A stretch of DNA of 64,000 nt from positions 620,001 to 684,000 of the forward strand of contig NZ_CP027806.1 of the NCBI RefSeq assembly GCF_003353065.1, written 5' to 3'. Of the stretch, positions 13,201-19,465 are shown in pieces; the first letter of the stretch is position 1; each line of letters starts with the position of its first letter. The stretch is from Cyclonatronum proteinivorum. Lineage in GTDB: Bacteria > Bacteroidota > Rhodothermia > Balneolales > Cyclonatronaceae. The position numbers and the translations under genes were made by a program. The notes beneath the pieces are model-generated. The model was not told where the DNA came from and ran no database searches. It saw only the letters and a program-made list of their open reading frames with translations.

Positions 13201-13228
13201 GCGCGGCATTTACGGTCCGCTTCAGTAA
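1283..13228 (+). CDS. Giant secreted multidomain protein (3,981 aa)
   Basis: An N-terminal signal peptide (basic start, hydrophobic core about residues 15-32, ending near ETAQA) directs export. Residues about 38-300 look like immunoglobulin/FN3-type modules resembling the TANFOR-type domains of Bacteroidota surface proteins (pattern FTWTPV followed by YVFRI). A Pro-rich linker near 298-305 follows. Residues about 305-2930 are continuous beta-rich, Gly/Ser/Leu-rich sequence with irregular repeats and scattered Cys. About 2940-3430 turns helical, rich in Gln, Glu, Arg and Ala, and probably coiled. The last 550 residues return to FN3/Ig-like strands. The start abuts the upstream stop, and the stop overlaps the next ATG by one base (TAATG). 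An adhesin, surface-layer filament or envelope-spanning structural protein is possible; none is proven. No catalytic motif was seen. Confidence 0.85.
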   Translation: MTRMSTRFSSANIKKTLLFWLAFAVLPGLLIYETAQARQDIAQFTVTGLPPVLGSATYEELRSNYDAGLYQFMFNYSGNTARAFRFQVLFLKNGEILWNDTSNPVTFEPGFFVFENFFEEVSFPGSVSDVLENLPASFINQIIQTGVLPEGSYSFRVTPQAVNLTPPVSIIPSVSNFVVRLPQPPALVMPRDEAIVSLAVPVFTWTPVVAIGNLTVEYVFRIVELLEGQNPEDAMVSNPIYHEQILSQTSLPYTPNLPPLEQGRQYAWQITARDASGEVPFAGDGNSPVFTFSFGEQATPPPPPGSGTPLVLIPDFMELLDWEIWLLPQPGNTFVLNGFTQLRVTLPNGASRSFRVFMNRIMLRDRHNPELLSGSIRFEESIDPLIQMYRDAGLIPQWATFNLPVWSPQGGFRVSTAIALHGIQRIPIGTLNLTQNGLSGTGIANRPGFITFSDGILDARLNSLQAEFPSNQLTAGGTFTLFGSNTPCQITGLSGADSELVGSVNCAVEQQFPLVEGSAAGQLTINRTLGNVSLDLTDNSFGYDLIVRSRIGLLTAEGSYCGTALDMNLNPEGLTPGNARPYACPDARPELDLGLMRLSMQQLTAENLTFDRNAGNWNFELGITGSFRIPEMGNWTSAQQSDLTLSPEGLDLPGINFGTQSVPLPVYNSDPFRVHLNQMETEPLLWPLFGAQLAAPGPWELRFDGTGSTQNAPQLPACLRNLSFEVQNGRIDQDRLIADIPASQLQNCEVSESPYLSLSLEAVSGQFGSRWLIDGSTEPLSALNLSGSFLPGDAFSCGSDNRVSFALGELMFSSGFNGNVPGILQNCNLELGVFSAAITSAEAVFSGGGSVPQQAEINGTAELLLPDGIRIPGSFTRDLITGAFSALDFEINRSFNFAYPAEDELLTFRLNNVRLRENGLAVNGRQLIVMDGQSRGVTFDNAVFSKVSGLMMSGRTLFDEPFALLAEIGTDNDELQIAAVPADAEIAPNSALLLNTNGSLELTPSGIQVSGEASAKLQLNGISVFEEMQAQYHPAFSLFPVYGQSAQVSGHVEVFHEGAWIGVLDNQGVYLTDFDSDFVLPERLMIPGSETAWLQLRDGENWLVDATEDDNGNFAIRALPGVEARLVVPFLNPLEPPVFSDITFDGLVISANQVVPSVLEGRVVAQLSGESWPGTAALPLNLQEISAGWVAGATGNEPALYLSGSPALFDVTFDSSLPLTFYVQNDGVLRGNFDHEPVQALLYFQGEQMRLRARQISGSYTQSGQGMPAVFGFTFDAALELNTGSSWKETSRAAFTYGSSGTVQLTDFDPLPFAEPPSVLLASGLKLLVQRTEGITGFGFVAETGFTGELELLTRLELSIGESLAAFPVSGVVWSGNEVMVPQQQVSRETFPGLTLPVIQYAGYPLSLLAVRLPQAIAFGLPATDQTQLQENAFRFDLQTQLPAWLQQTELNPPDGLLFPDVAYQNGSLSGEMEPFEPLDGAEIPVSQTANNISLLAERLQGTLAGDEGENLLSLNVSGQIATIGGFAPQPGESCGEGTAFTLVISPESDGLSGVINDVSPCGRFGLGPFSLSAESVQLSLGDAHESWVAELQGHFTLHLPGAGGTEQTSDGNISLDLITRRLSSGSFIITDTFEIPMPWNEADPFFFIQGDEAVLDENGFVISGTGSMRSGSAVSTVQYNDLNLRLDQPGILSGSAGIAPDFHIIALLGPGGFLFVSNEEAFDADRKLRIEPEQQVRLDADGFVFSGKGSGALRFSDEAYDSLQLVFEEDFTLNTEGTAITRGAAVVFTEEQLPEADDSFAVLSASGFFIQDRSFVELPDRLMLSDEMVAFAQTRNAANQLLVNVADEGAGYRVSSVGVQRIGLPALTPQGASVIELPAEFSLTTDALYNVTGGTITLMEELPLQTTTAALPATLTGLRFSTSDENHLKAVVQPLLPDLFLGSQTGQELFESEFRLIPGGLAAQLVTFGTTSGQPVEAETVLATVLYEGEGGNSAVTGQFRADITGVIFRSQTEAEPALEVMGRLGVSLLNEGLPSFQFTAVTTVSDLQQEWTWDVQPAGETLFAGQTEIVPDGNVPVNLEVSAQTFVLQLNGLARFTNLPGETLSAAFGGIQFGLSQLDTSPLYSFEAVTATGAQEPQQLILFDGAAGLSLSTYTFAIDEGGLSLTASGNLNFYGESLPFSSLTLSGDGGFEMTDRAVDEEGKWLLSEHLVLHEAGLEILTDEETQQETLALRAEIAYRLPEPFSYTEEPAGFFDYLMYRNDDNEVSTRKEISGFPVSTFPVQAYIQMGTFGRLELTRYMPLLNPFAVAETALHANVAVRTGTQQEGDESDPVIMLGNTEQPGIVVSRTNSGGLGSQVTFTVSSNEPFETGSGLFRLSIPAGAVSMAGSQGTFLLKMGGTAGFDLAQVSSSFPYTGLTVDLGGNVSGGSLEGSLDISVAGIMQLEAGGFYRYHNPDGVQLTITDTRSRTPDALQALIGQSETASVQTTTVSDVLEVLCFGSCPAELTDVPLSTSGNPGSALNFSISAESNNNHGMSGQLERFFMYRTSDGISSMYVEQAQLVFDDLFVAKLDMKYQLQNGEVSLQAAGVGAFSTGLSELETTFAGNYSSVVAANFRRRGGENSFGLFFGISLGAGVTIVPNMFSISQVGGGFFYRPEQQEIDMLQTSLAAFGHDLVNPAGFQQAAGSSFSGMLYGNVGIGPSAGANSKVEGQAFVSISGHHFYIDSRATLMGQRDGDARQVAGMRATGEFAASVLRSGLGQSAILFSMEADFYMPYILSAGGSLEFFYLSRVNQNPLVGFLGAGHISVLGGLQEGEIEILGGNDGFLFSGGLSNTIGIPLFNVTGAVGFSFWAINADFATMPMGGYLSFEAQINLLIATVSADVTAALVERSSGGFAFTGAIRGCSTVNLIVTTEQICADAWFQLANPGGASGGAGSNRGNALIAMAKEQQDTFRSRLGGLRQQVEWVAQSMQQAEDLARIARDRARLQRTVPGGEEVVQAGVNFFGKPLDERQIWVESMRELALQRGPTGAPAPVLANFLNNVALAENPFEPMATEAAESDFEALTASIEEAETILNLFEDFDQSLLAAITLYEESAALFDQMDEAFASNPVANVVRPEPSANPLQSVSFSLDNSRAEQQQSLMSSYLEELRFADLQYRESIDAVSANLDAVRSLMYDDAQTSLMSLTEPFRNTIESFERYYSTEAERLWSTALWARQLSNGFDAFSMNVPTYLGTKVANYRRDSGINQPFARQNVDNEATRHAQRIYFMELLASGAAEPSPWQTGEQNNRPQAAFNALRHSSAIAVGLRAESLREVYDQFYFDMYKNSLPVFEALNLEQMTEVQALRDEHRETVLAPVRALTGQIDNFYTIQANLTALLWNLNNSYVDWRMNMTDAEELLGDAPDIGLYEQAMQQLSLQLQPPQITAIVAEQTVTTNQSMTAADISFVATHPVEIIETAIQYRIGLPLQEGEPIEPDNSFITLGSAPGSNIELTASLFPGEEVISPLRNPHVSLGFRVRGAAGIPAVRRGSFRVANQFNAETIGTPGGSQTESGEVLPISTDPPQAPLVEMGDGFVIHVNEELTEYWVVDRGQINIRLMSHDAVSGIGRFQYALGTSPGDTTEIGWTDLQGERLNLPEIPAEQIRAPFSFQAMQQGIRYYISARVINNDNRRSEETAFPFPIVYESEPPGEPVLGFIPQPGVPFWRKHDTGGMLIEMRSVDSIDEWFFRPYVPNDALWARMSTPIEPAKLAFETVQVSSPPSSGVRHFEYALSRSEEVPIGQFENGDTRIHEVDQPLTITSSLEDPVFRNHKYPMYVHIRAISNFGYPGPIHTSGPYTFEDPTVPWFGTPFVLHRVNRPRDIDIYVWVPPSDPESDVLGYQYSIVQRPRGSYFFDITVPSIVSRDFPAGDAVDIPWNHQMSVDRFFNPNSPPPPLTSALHINTGNIVRLENHDVYLVLRAINTQGYTSMRGIYGPLQ

Positions 13229-15327
13229 TGAATAAAATTATGTTTAAATCATCCTGTATTTTAGCAGCTTTACTGCTGCTTTCACCATTTCGCGAGAACG
13301 TTCAGGCGCAGCCTCAGCTTCAGTCACAACAGTCACAAACGGTTTTGTCTGAGCAGGCGGGGTCCTCCGCACTTGTCATTGCGCCCCATCAGGACGGGCG
13401 GATCTTTCTTTTTCACAATTATAATCTGCCGCTCGGGCATGGATTTAAAGTCTATCGGAATGCGGTAGGTGCGGGTTGGGAGCTTATCACGGATGAAGCT
13501 GTATATCCGGTACAAAACGGCGGTCAGCTTCGTATGCGGTTAAGAGAAAACTGGGAATCCATCTCCCGGGATACAGGTGTAGACGATGCGCAGGCTTTTT
13601 TTCTGATGATGCGGTCCGGCACAACAGACGCACTTGTCACGCTCCTTACGCTGCCGGAGCTGGCACAGGCAATGGGAGCCCTGTTTATTGATGAAAATGG
13701 CCCGTATGGGCAGCATACAGCCTATCGTATAGTAGTAGTGAATGATTTGGGCCTCCCGACCGGTAAAGTACTTGAAAGCGAAGCTTTGCTCGAAGCCAGT
13801 CTGCCCCTGCCGGTTTCAGGACTTAAGGCGGATAACGACGGCAGAACGGTTACCCTCAGTTGGGACTATCCCTCCCTGAATACACCCGGTACGGAGGAAG
13901 TTTTCCGTTTCAGACCCCGTTTCCGGCGTTCGGATGAAAGTCGTGTGCGTAATGTGCTGCCCGGTGTGTTGCTCAGAACTGACAGTAATACAAGCTTTCA
14001 GATTACCTTTGATGTTCCTGTTATGAACACAGCGTATGAGTTCTGGATTGAACCTCAGAATCTTGCCGGACAAACTTCAGAAGACCCGGGCCGCCTTACT
14101 TTTTTTGTGGCGGATAATGCGCCCCCGGCTGCGCTTACAGGTGTTTCCGGCAGTTTAATAAGTGAGGATACCATTGAGATAACATGGCCCGCAAGCACGG
14201 ATATGAATGCAGCAGGCTATCATGTGTATCGGGGCTTTGCCGGTGAAGAAGAGATGATGCGCCTCACTGCTGAACCCGGAGAGCTGCTGATGTTAAGTCT
14301 GACAGATCAGGTACCCAGCCTGGGCCGGCAGTATCGCTACGCTGTGCGTGTACTGGGGCAAAACGGAATAGAGAGCAGCAACAGCAATATTGTAAATATT
14401 GCTGTCCCCGATCTTCGCAAGCCTGAGGCGGTAAGCCATTTGGATGCAATCTTTGACGCTGAAACTAAAACGGTTAAGCTGCAGTGGCAGCATGACCCGG
14501 ATGCGGATAATTTTCGGGGCTATCGGGTGCTGCGCAGCCTCATCACCGGCGGTGAAGCGGCCGGCTATGCACAGCTCAGCAGCAGTGCCATAAACGGACA
14601 GCAGCTCAGCGACCGCGGACCTTCCGGACTTGGCTTTGAAGAAGGCCGCACATTTGTGTATGGTGTCGCTGTAATCAGCAATACCGGTCAGGTGAGCGAT
14701 ACCCTTTTTACGCGGCTTCAGATACCGGTTGTAACTCCGCCTGCACCGCCATCAGCAATACAGGCAGAGCTTAGGGGAGAAACCCGGGCATTCATCAGCT
14801 GGAGCAGTTCACCTTCTCTTGATGTTACCCATTACAGGCTCGAAAGCCATACCCCTGAAGCTTCAGATCAAGCCGAAACGCTTGCCACCCTGCCAGCCAA
14901 TACCCGCAGCTTTACTGCCCGGGGACTCCGGTTGTCACAGCCTTACATATTTGCCGTAACCGCTATTGATTCGGCAGGAAACGAGTCTGATGTCTTGCAA
15001 AGCACCATACTTATTCCGCAGCGTACGACACCGCCGGCGCCCGTCTACAACTTGCAGGTGCGGGCCAGGCATGCCTCTGATACCGGTCCGGCCCGTGTGA
15101 GCCTTGCATGGCAGCATCGTGAAGCGCCTGAATCGGTCTCTTTGTTTCGGGTGTACAGAAGCAATCAGGCATCAGGACTTTTTGAAGCCATTGCTGAGCT
15201 TAGCAGTGAAATATCACGCTATGATGATCCGGATGGTCGCCCGGGATACTGGTATAAAGTTTATCCGGTTGGTGCCAACGGTCTGTCGGCAAGAGAGGCC
15301 CGCCCGGTTCAGGCCGTACTGCGATGA
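13228..15327 (+). CDS. Secreted protein with about five fibronectin type III repeats
   Basis: The 699-residue product has a clear signal peptide (hydrophobic about 9-20, ending in VQAQ). After a leading domain up to about residue 190 it carries tandem FN3-like modules at roughly 195-290, 300-395, 400-495, 505-595 and 600-699. These are marked by recurrent strands such as VTLSWDYP, IEITWPAS, VKLQWQHD and VSLAWQHR and by paired YRVLRS/YHVYRG strands. FN3 modules usually mediate protein or glycan contacts outside the cell. The gene starts within the stop codon of the giant protein and ends before a strong terminator, so it is the last member of this three-gene cluster. I infer an extracellular partner of the giant protein. 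The lack of a recognisable C-terminal sorting domain leaves its anchoring open. Confidence 0.8.
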   Translation: MNKIMFKSSCILAALLLLSPFRENVQAQPQLQSQQSQTVLSEQAGSSALVIAPHQDGRIFLFHNYNLPLGHGFKVYRNAVGAGWELITDEAVYPVQNGGQLRMRLRENWESISRDTGVDDAQAFFLMMRSGTTDALVTLLTLPELAQAMGALFIDENGPYGQHTAYRIVVVNDLGLPTGKVLESEALLEASLPLPVSGLKADNDGRTVTLSWDYPSLNTPGTEEVFRFRPRFRRSDESRVRNVLPGVLLRTDSNTSFQITFDVPVMNTAYEFWIEPQNLAGQTSEDPGRLTFFVADNAPPAALTGVSGSLISEDTIEITWPASTDMNAAGYHVYRGFAGEEEMMRLTAEPGELLMLSLTDQVPSLGRQYRYAVRVLGQNGIESSNSNIVNIAVPDLRKPEAVSHLDAIFDAETKTVKLQWQHDPDADNFRGYRVLRSLITGGEAAGYAQLSSSAINGQQLSDRGPSGLGFEEGRTFVYGVAVISNTGQVSDTLFTRLQIPVVTPPAPPSAIQAELRGETRAFISWSSSPSLDVTHYRLESHTPEASDQAETLATLPANTRSFTARGLRLSQPYIFAVTAIDSAGNESDVLQSTILIPQRTTPPAPVYNLQVRARHASDTGPARVSLAWQHREAPESVSLFRVYRSNQASGLFEAIAELSSEISRYDDPDGRPGYWYKVYPVGANGLSAREARPVQAVLR

Positions 15328-15550
15328 AGCAGTTTGCTGCACTTGGCTGTGGTTGGATGTCACTTTACTGCGTGTATATCCCGGTTTAACCTCGCCTTTT
15401 GCAGCACGGCATGCCCCAATCTGAACGGGATGGGCCGGCATAAGGCGTCTTTGATACAAGCGGCAGGAAATCCGCACCCTCCGCCAGCCAAATGACAGCA
15501 GGAAAGCTGATGAGGGCTGCTGCCCATCACCCTGTAAACTCCCACACTAA

Positions 15551-15598
15551 ACAAAAGGCGAATCCCAACCATCTCAGGATTCGCCTTTTGTGTTTTTC
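15551..15598. terminator. Perfect 15-bp hairpin terminator between convergent genes
   Basis: Arms 15551-15565 and 15577-15591 are perfectly complementary around an 11-nt loop. A T-rich tract follows on the + strand (TGTTTTT), and an A-rich start gives a T tract on the - strand. It sits between the end of the FN3 gene (+) and the end of the GH31 gene (-), so it can stop transcription from both sides. Confidence 0.85.
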
Positions 15599-15617
15599 GG
15601 GGGATGGGTTTCGGGGC

Positions 15618-18014
15618 CTACATCCGGATTTCGAGGGTGCGGGTTGTGCCGTTCAGGCCGAAGCGCGCTACGCTTACAGTGCGGGTTGTGGCGTCGAAGG
15701 TGAAGGGGACGGCGGCTCCGTCGAGGGTAATCGCTGCCGGGGCGGCGCTGAAGTTGCGGAGCTGCAGGCTGAGATCGCTGAAGCCTTCGAGTTCGCCGGC
15801 TTGCGCGCCGCGCTCGGTCTCAAAGGTGAGGTAAACCCGTCCCTGCTCCTGCGTACGGTGAACGTGCAGTTTTTCGTACATGCCGCGGTTGTGCGCATCG
15901 CGGGTGAGGCCGTCGTCGTGGTAAATCAGGGTGCGCCCGTTTTCAGCGGCCCCGCAGTGGAAGTAGTGCAGCGTGAGATGGCCGACGCTGTAGGTGTTCA
16001 TGCTCTGCGCCAGGTCGGCCATGGCGATGACCGAGCCGCCGCGGGCAAATACGGGAATGCGGTCTTCCACGGTGGCAACCTGATGACTGCTGCCGCCTTC
16101 AGCTTTTTCACCCGTATGCAGCTCGTACCAGTTCGCGGTTGCGGGCGCGTGCAGCGTCACAAATTCGGCGCCTTCACGCAGTACCGGCGCGACCAGTAAA
16201 TCCGGGCCAAACAGATAGCTGTTGGCGATGTGGAAGAGTTGAAAATTATCCGGCTCTTCAAAAAAGAGGGGGCGCATCAGCGGCATGCCGGTCGTGCTGT
16301 TTTCGAAGGCCATGGTGTAGATGTACGGCATCAGGCGGTAGCGCAGCCCGATGGCGGTACGGCTCAGGTTGATGGTGTCTTCATCCCAGAAAACCGGCTC
16401 GGAGGGCACATCATCCTGCGCGTGTGGTCGGTAGACGGGCTGGAAAACCCCGTACTGCATCCAACGGACATAAAGCTCGGGATCTTTGTTGGGCCAGGCA
16501 AATCCGCCGAGATCGGAGTGAATGTAGGCCAGCCCCTGCATGCCCATCTGAAGCGCAATCTCAGGCTGCGGTTTCAGTCCGCCCCAGTTCCGGCTCACGT
16601 CGCCGGTCCAGGGGATCATCCCGAAACGCTGCGAACCGGCGTAGCCTGCGCGCATCAGGTTGAAGGGCCGCATGTCAGGGAAGTCGCGCAGGTGCCCTTC
16701 GTGCACCATCTGACCCCAGCGGTGCCCGTAAATATTGTGTACTTCGCGGGCGCGGCCGATGTGGTGCATCACCCAGTCGGGGTGCACTTCGGGCTCACCC
16801 AGGTCGCCCCACCAGCCGTGTATGCCGTAGGTCTCCATCAGGTTGCGGTAAATGCCCCAGAACCAGTCAGCGGCCTCAGGCTTGGTGATGTTCACCAGGC
16901 TTGTGTTGCCGAAGAAGAAATCCCAGGTTGCCGGATTGCCGAGGGAGTCGGCGACCAGCACGTTCTCGCTTACGGCTTCGTCCCAGCGGCCGGAGGTCGA
17001 GAGGATGAACGGCTCGGTAATCAGCACGGTGCGGACATCCATCTCTTCCAGCTCCTGCACCATTGCGGCGGGATCGGGCCAGTTTTCGCGGTCCCAGTCC
17101 AGGGTGCCCATGTAGCCGAACATCTCCGGACCGAACCAGTAGAGGTCGATGATGACGGCATCAACCGGTACTTCTTTTTCGCGGAACAGACGGATGGTAT
17201 CGAGCACTTCCTGCTGATTGCGGTAGCCGAAGCGGCTCGAGAAGTTACCCAGTGCCCAGCGCGGCGGCAGCGGCTGCAGGCCGGTGAGGCGGGTGTAGTT
17301 CTGCATGATGTCCGCCCAGGTTTCGCCGGCAACGACCTGATAGGTTTTGCGTCCGGAGAAAGCTTCGAAGCCAATGGTGTGATCGTTTTGGCTGTCGAGG
17401 TCGAGCCAGCCGGTTGTCGGATTGTCGAAGTGCAGCAGGTAGCGGTTGGAAGACATCACGACCGGCAAGGTGAAGTTGATGAGATCGGAGCGGGTTTCGT
17501 AGCCGTAGTGCGCGCGGTTGTACAGCTCGAGCCGGTGACCGCGGCGGTTCATGCCCAGCGCCCGCGAGCCGCCGCCCATCAGGGCTTCGTATTCGCTGAT
17601 CAGGAAATCAACGCGGAAGCTTTCCTCGTTTTCCTCCAGCTGAAAACCGCCCTGCTCACGAAGCAGAGGCCTGCCCTGATAGTAAAAGCTGAAGCGACCA
17701 CTGTCTTCGCGGAAAGTGACCGTGAGGCCGCTTGTGATAAACTGATGGAGGCCGTCGTCCGAAAGGCGGCGGACCGCAACGGCCTGCGGGCTCATAACGA
17801 CGGCTTCAGAGTCGCGGTAGTCGGCGGCGCTGCGGCCTTCGGGGAAAAAGCTGACCTCCGCGATTTCGTCGCTGAAAAAGGTGAGCACGTGCGTACCGGC
17901 GTCGCTGCTCAGGGTGAAGGATTGTCCGGCGGTCTGCGCCGATGTCGTAGCCGAATCAAAGCTGCTGACGGGCCAGACCAGCAGCAGCGCCAGCATCAGG
18001 AGGGATGTTTTCAT
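15618..18014 (-). CDS. Secreted glycoside hydrolase family 31 enzyme (alpha-glucosidase / 4-alpha-glucosyltransferase type)
   Basis: The protein acts on alpha-linked glucose or xylose chains outside the cytoplasm. I chose the ATG at 18014 because it begins a good signal peptide (MKTSLLMLALLL, cleavage near TTSAQ); the longer frame to 18107 puts 31 unlikely residues in front. The N-terminal beta domain, the barrel (IIDLYWFGPEMFG; LDWDRENWPDP) and the C-terminal beta domains are in the usual order. Nucleophile D404 lies in WWGDLGEPE and acid/base D472 in PWTGDV, 68 residues apart. This spacing and the WWGDLGEPE form resemble, from memory, Cellvibrio Agd31B oligosaccharide 4-alpha-glucosyltransferase rather than plain alpha-glucosidases; substrate choice is inferred. 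Third codon positions are markedly GC-rich compared with the flanking genes. It lies downstream of, and on the same strand as, the CAT-like gene. Confidence 0.92.
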   Translation of the reverse strand: MKTSLLMLALLLVWPVSSFDSATTSAQTAGQSFTLSSDAGTHVLTFFSDEIAEVSFFPEGRSAADYRDSEAVVMSPQAVAVRRLSDDGLHQFITSGLTVTFREDSGRFSFYYQGRPLLREQGGFQLEENEESFRVDFLISEYEALMGGGSRALGMNRRGHRLELYNRAHYGYETRSDLINFTLPVVMSSNRYLLHFDNPTTGWLDLDSQNDHTIGFEAFSGRKTYQVVAGETWADIMQNYTRLTGLQPLPPRWALGNFSSRFGYRNQQEVLDTIRLFREKEVPVDAVIIDLYWFGPEMFGYMGTLDWDRENWPDPAAMVQELEEMDVRTVLITEPFILSTSGRWDEAVSENVLVADSLGNPATWDFFFGNTSLVNITKPEAADWFWGIYRNLMETYGIHGWWGDLGEPEVHPDWVMHHIGRAREVHNIYGHRWGQMVHEGHLRDFPDMRPFNLMRAGYAGSQRFGMIPWTGDVSRNWGGLKPQPEIALQMGMQGLAYIHSDLGGFAWPNKDPELYVRWMQYGVFQPVYRPHAQDDVPSEPVFWDEDTINLSRTAIGLRYRLMPYIYTMAFENSTTGMPLMRPLFFEEPDNFQLFHIANSYLFGPDLLVAPVLREGAEFVTLHAPATANWYELHTGEKAEGGSSHQVATVEDRIPVFARGGSVIAMADLAQSMNTYSVGHLTLHYFHCGAAENGRTLIYHDDGLTRDAHNRGMYEKLHVHRTQEQGRVYLTFETERGAQAGELEGFSDLSLQLRNFSAAPAAITLDGAAVPFTFDATTRTVSVARFGLNGTTRTLEIRM

Positions 18015-18208
18015 GCACAAAAGGAAGTTAAGCCGGTTTGCTGTCGCACATTCCGGCGGGGTGACAAATTGGTATTTTCGATTGAAAGCGCCCTTCAGGA
18101 AAGCCATTCAGAGCGGAATTTCAACGATGTAAGCGGTTACATTAATATACGCCTGCAGGAAACAGAAACCAAAAAGTCAGGCAGCAGCCGGTGTTGCAGA
18201 GAGCGGCT

Positions 18209-18850
18209 TCAGCCCCGGCAGCGGTCTTCGAGGCCGTTGAAGTAGCGGCACACGTGCAGACCGTCCATGAGGCCGTGATGGGCTTCTACAGAAACCGGCA
18301 TCATCAGGCGGCCTTGCGAATCGGCTTCGTACTTCCCAAAGGCAATGCGCGGGATGCTGCCGATGCCGTCGGTTTCGTTGCGGGGATGGCGAAGCCCGGT
18401 AAACGAAAACCAGGGAATGATGGTGTGGAAAAGCAGGTCGAGCTCGAGGTCGCGGTCAGTGCTCGTACCCGGGGTAACCGTGCGGGATGCAGCGGTGCCT
18501 CGGGGATAGCGGGCGGCAAAATCGGGCAGACTCTCGCCTTTTTCAAAGCTGTAGTAGGTGAAGCGCAGGTTTTCGTTTTCATCAAGTTCGGTGCAGCCGC
18601 AGTGCAGAAAATCGTAGAGGCGCACTTCATCACCGGTAACCCGAAGCCGGAATTCGGGGATAGAGTTCGCGATCTGCACGGACAGATAAAGCAGGGCTGT
18701 GCTAAAAGGGATGCCGGCCGATTTGCAGGATTTGTAGAGTCCTGTGACTTCAATCCGGCCCGTGAGGTTGAAATCGGGTTGGCGGTAATTGTTATACAGC
18801 TCAAAAACCGGACGACGGGGCCAGGTGTTCAGGTCGATGCGTTCAAACAT
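18209..18850 (-). CDS. Chloramphenicol acetyltransferase-like protein
   Basis: The 213-residue length and the C-terminal HHGLMDG motif (H192, D196, G197) match the HxxxDG catalytic signature of the CAT family, in which His deprotonates a hydroxyl acceptor and acetyl-CoA is the donor. Other family marks are the N-terminal WPRRPVFELY segment, the IPFSTALLYL helix and IPWFSFTG. In this phylum such proteins are common as chromosomal acyltransferases of unknown substrate, so drug resistance should not be assumed. The start ATG at 18850 gives the usual N-terminus. The gene shares strand and high GC3 with the GH31 gene 195 bp downstream and may be co-transcribed with it. Confidence 0.85.
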   Translation of the reverse strand: MFERIDLNTWPRRPVFELYNNYRQPDFNLTGRIEVTGLYKSCKSAGIPFSTALLYLSVQIANSIPEFRLRVTGDEVRLYDFLHCGCTELDENENLRFTYYSFEKGESLPDFAARYPRGTAASRTVTPGTSTDRDLELDLLFHTIIPWFSFTGLRHPRNETDGIGSIPRIAFGKYEADSQGRLMMPVSVEAHHGLMDGLHVCRYFNGLEDRCRG

Positions 18851-19332
18851 GGATGGGAAATTTGTTGGTCAGAAAAGGGAAATTGTCCCGGGCGTAACTT
18901 AAAACAAGATACAAATTCAGCGACCTGATAGCCGGTTTGATTGTATGGCAACCGCTGACTTCGCCAATCTCGTGTTAGTTTGGTGCCGCACCTGCAGAAT
19001 TTAAGGTGATGGTAGCCGAAGTCGGAATCCCGTTGCTATCCCGAGGTTGTGTTTGCGTACAAATACTTAGATAAAAACGACTATTCGTTGTGGGGTGATG
19101 AGGGTTGTTAACTAACAACGAAATAAGGGTGAATATCTACGTACTTAACCTTACTATAGATGTGTTGGGTTTGGGAAATATTAAGGTTATCCGCATTGCA
19201 AAAGAAAAGGGAATGGATAACTTTAATTTATTTCATACGCATATAAAACATGTACTTATGATGTATTAAAAATAAATAGACCGGCAGCGCGCATTTCGCT
19301 TGCCACATATATTAAAAAATCTTAATCTATAA
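18851..19332. other. Long non-coding region upstream of the pilin-like gene
   Basis: No credible gene is present. It is AT-rich, unlike the GC-rich block to its left, and separates the minus-strand CAT-like gene from the plus-strand pilus operon, so promoters for both should lie here. A 7-bp inverted repeat, GTTGTTA at 19104-19110 and TAACAAC at 19113-19119 with a 2-nt centre, could be an operator. I could not identify a convincing Bacteroidota -33/-7 promoter by eye. Confidence 0.5.
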
Positions 19333-19426
19333 GTGAGCAAGGGGAGCTGCTCACCACACACCTACCCGCTTCCCCGTATGAAAAGGACTTAAAAATATGC
19401 CCGCGCAATAAGCCGCGGTTTGCGCG
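19333..19426 (+). promoter_or_regulatory. Structured 5' leader of the pilin-like gene
   Basis: Two stem-loops precede the pilin start. The first has arms 19333-19339 (GTGAGCA) and 19348-19354 (TGCTCAC); its G-rich loop (19340-19347) can pair with CTTCCCC near 19369-19375, which would form a pseudoknot. The second has arms 19402-19408 (CGCGCAA) and 19420-19426 (TTGCGCG). This could stabilise a highly expressed mRNA or be a riboswitch. It does not match the c-di-GMP riboswitch consensus I know. Confidence 0.4.
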
Positions 19427-19465
19427 ACCCAAAGCGAGGGTTAACACTTAACAGAGGACACGATC

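Noticed and set aside
16230-18245. A 671-codon plus-strand open frame opposite the GH31 gene
   Set aside because: It is an antisense shadow caused by the GC-rich codon use of the GH31 gene. Its product is rich in His, Val and Ala with no family motif, whereas the minus strand has a signal peptide and a complete GH31 active site.
19333-19460. c-di-GMP (GEMM) riboswitch before the pilin-like gene
   Set aside because: The segment has stems and a CAAAGCG-like piece, but the conserved GEMM sequence elements are not in the required order, so only an unclassified structured leader is reported.
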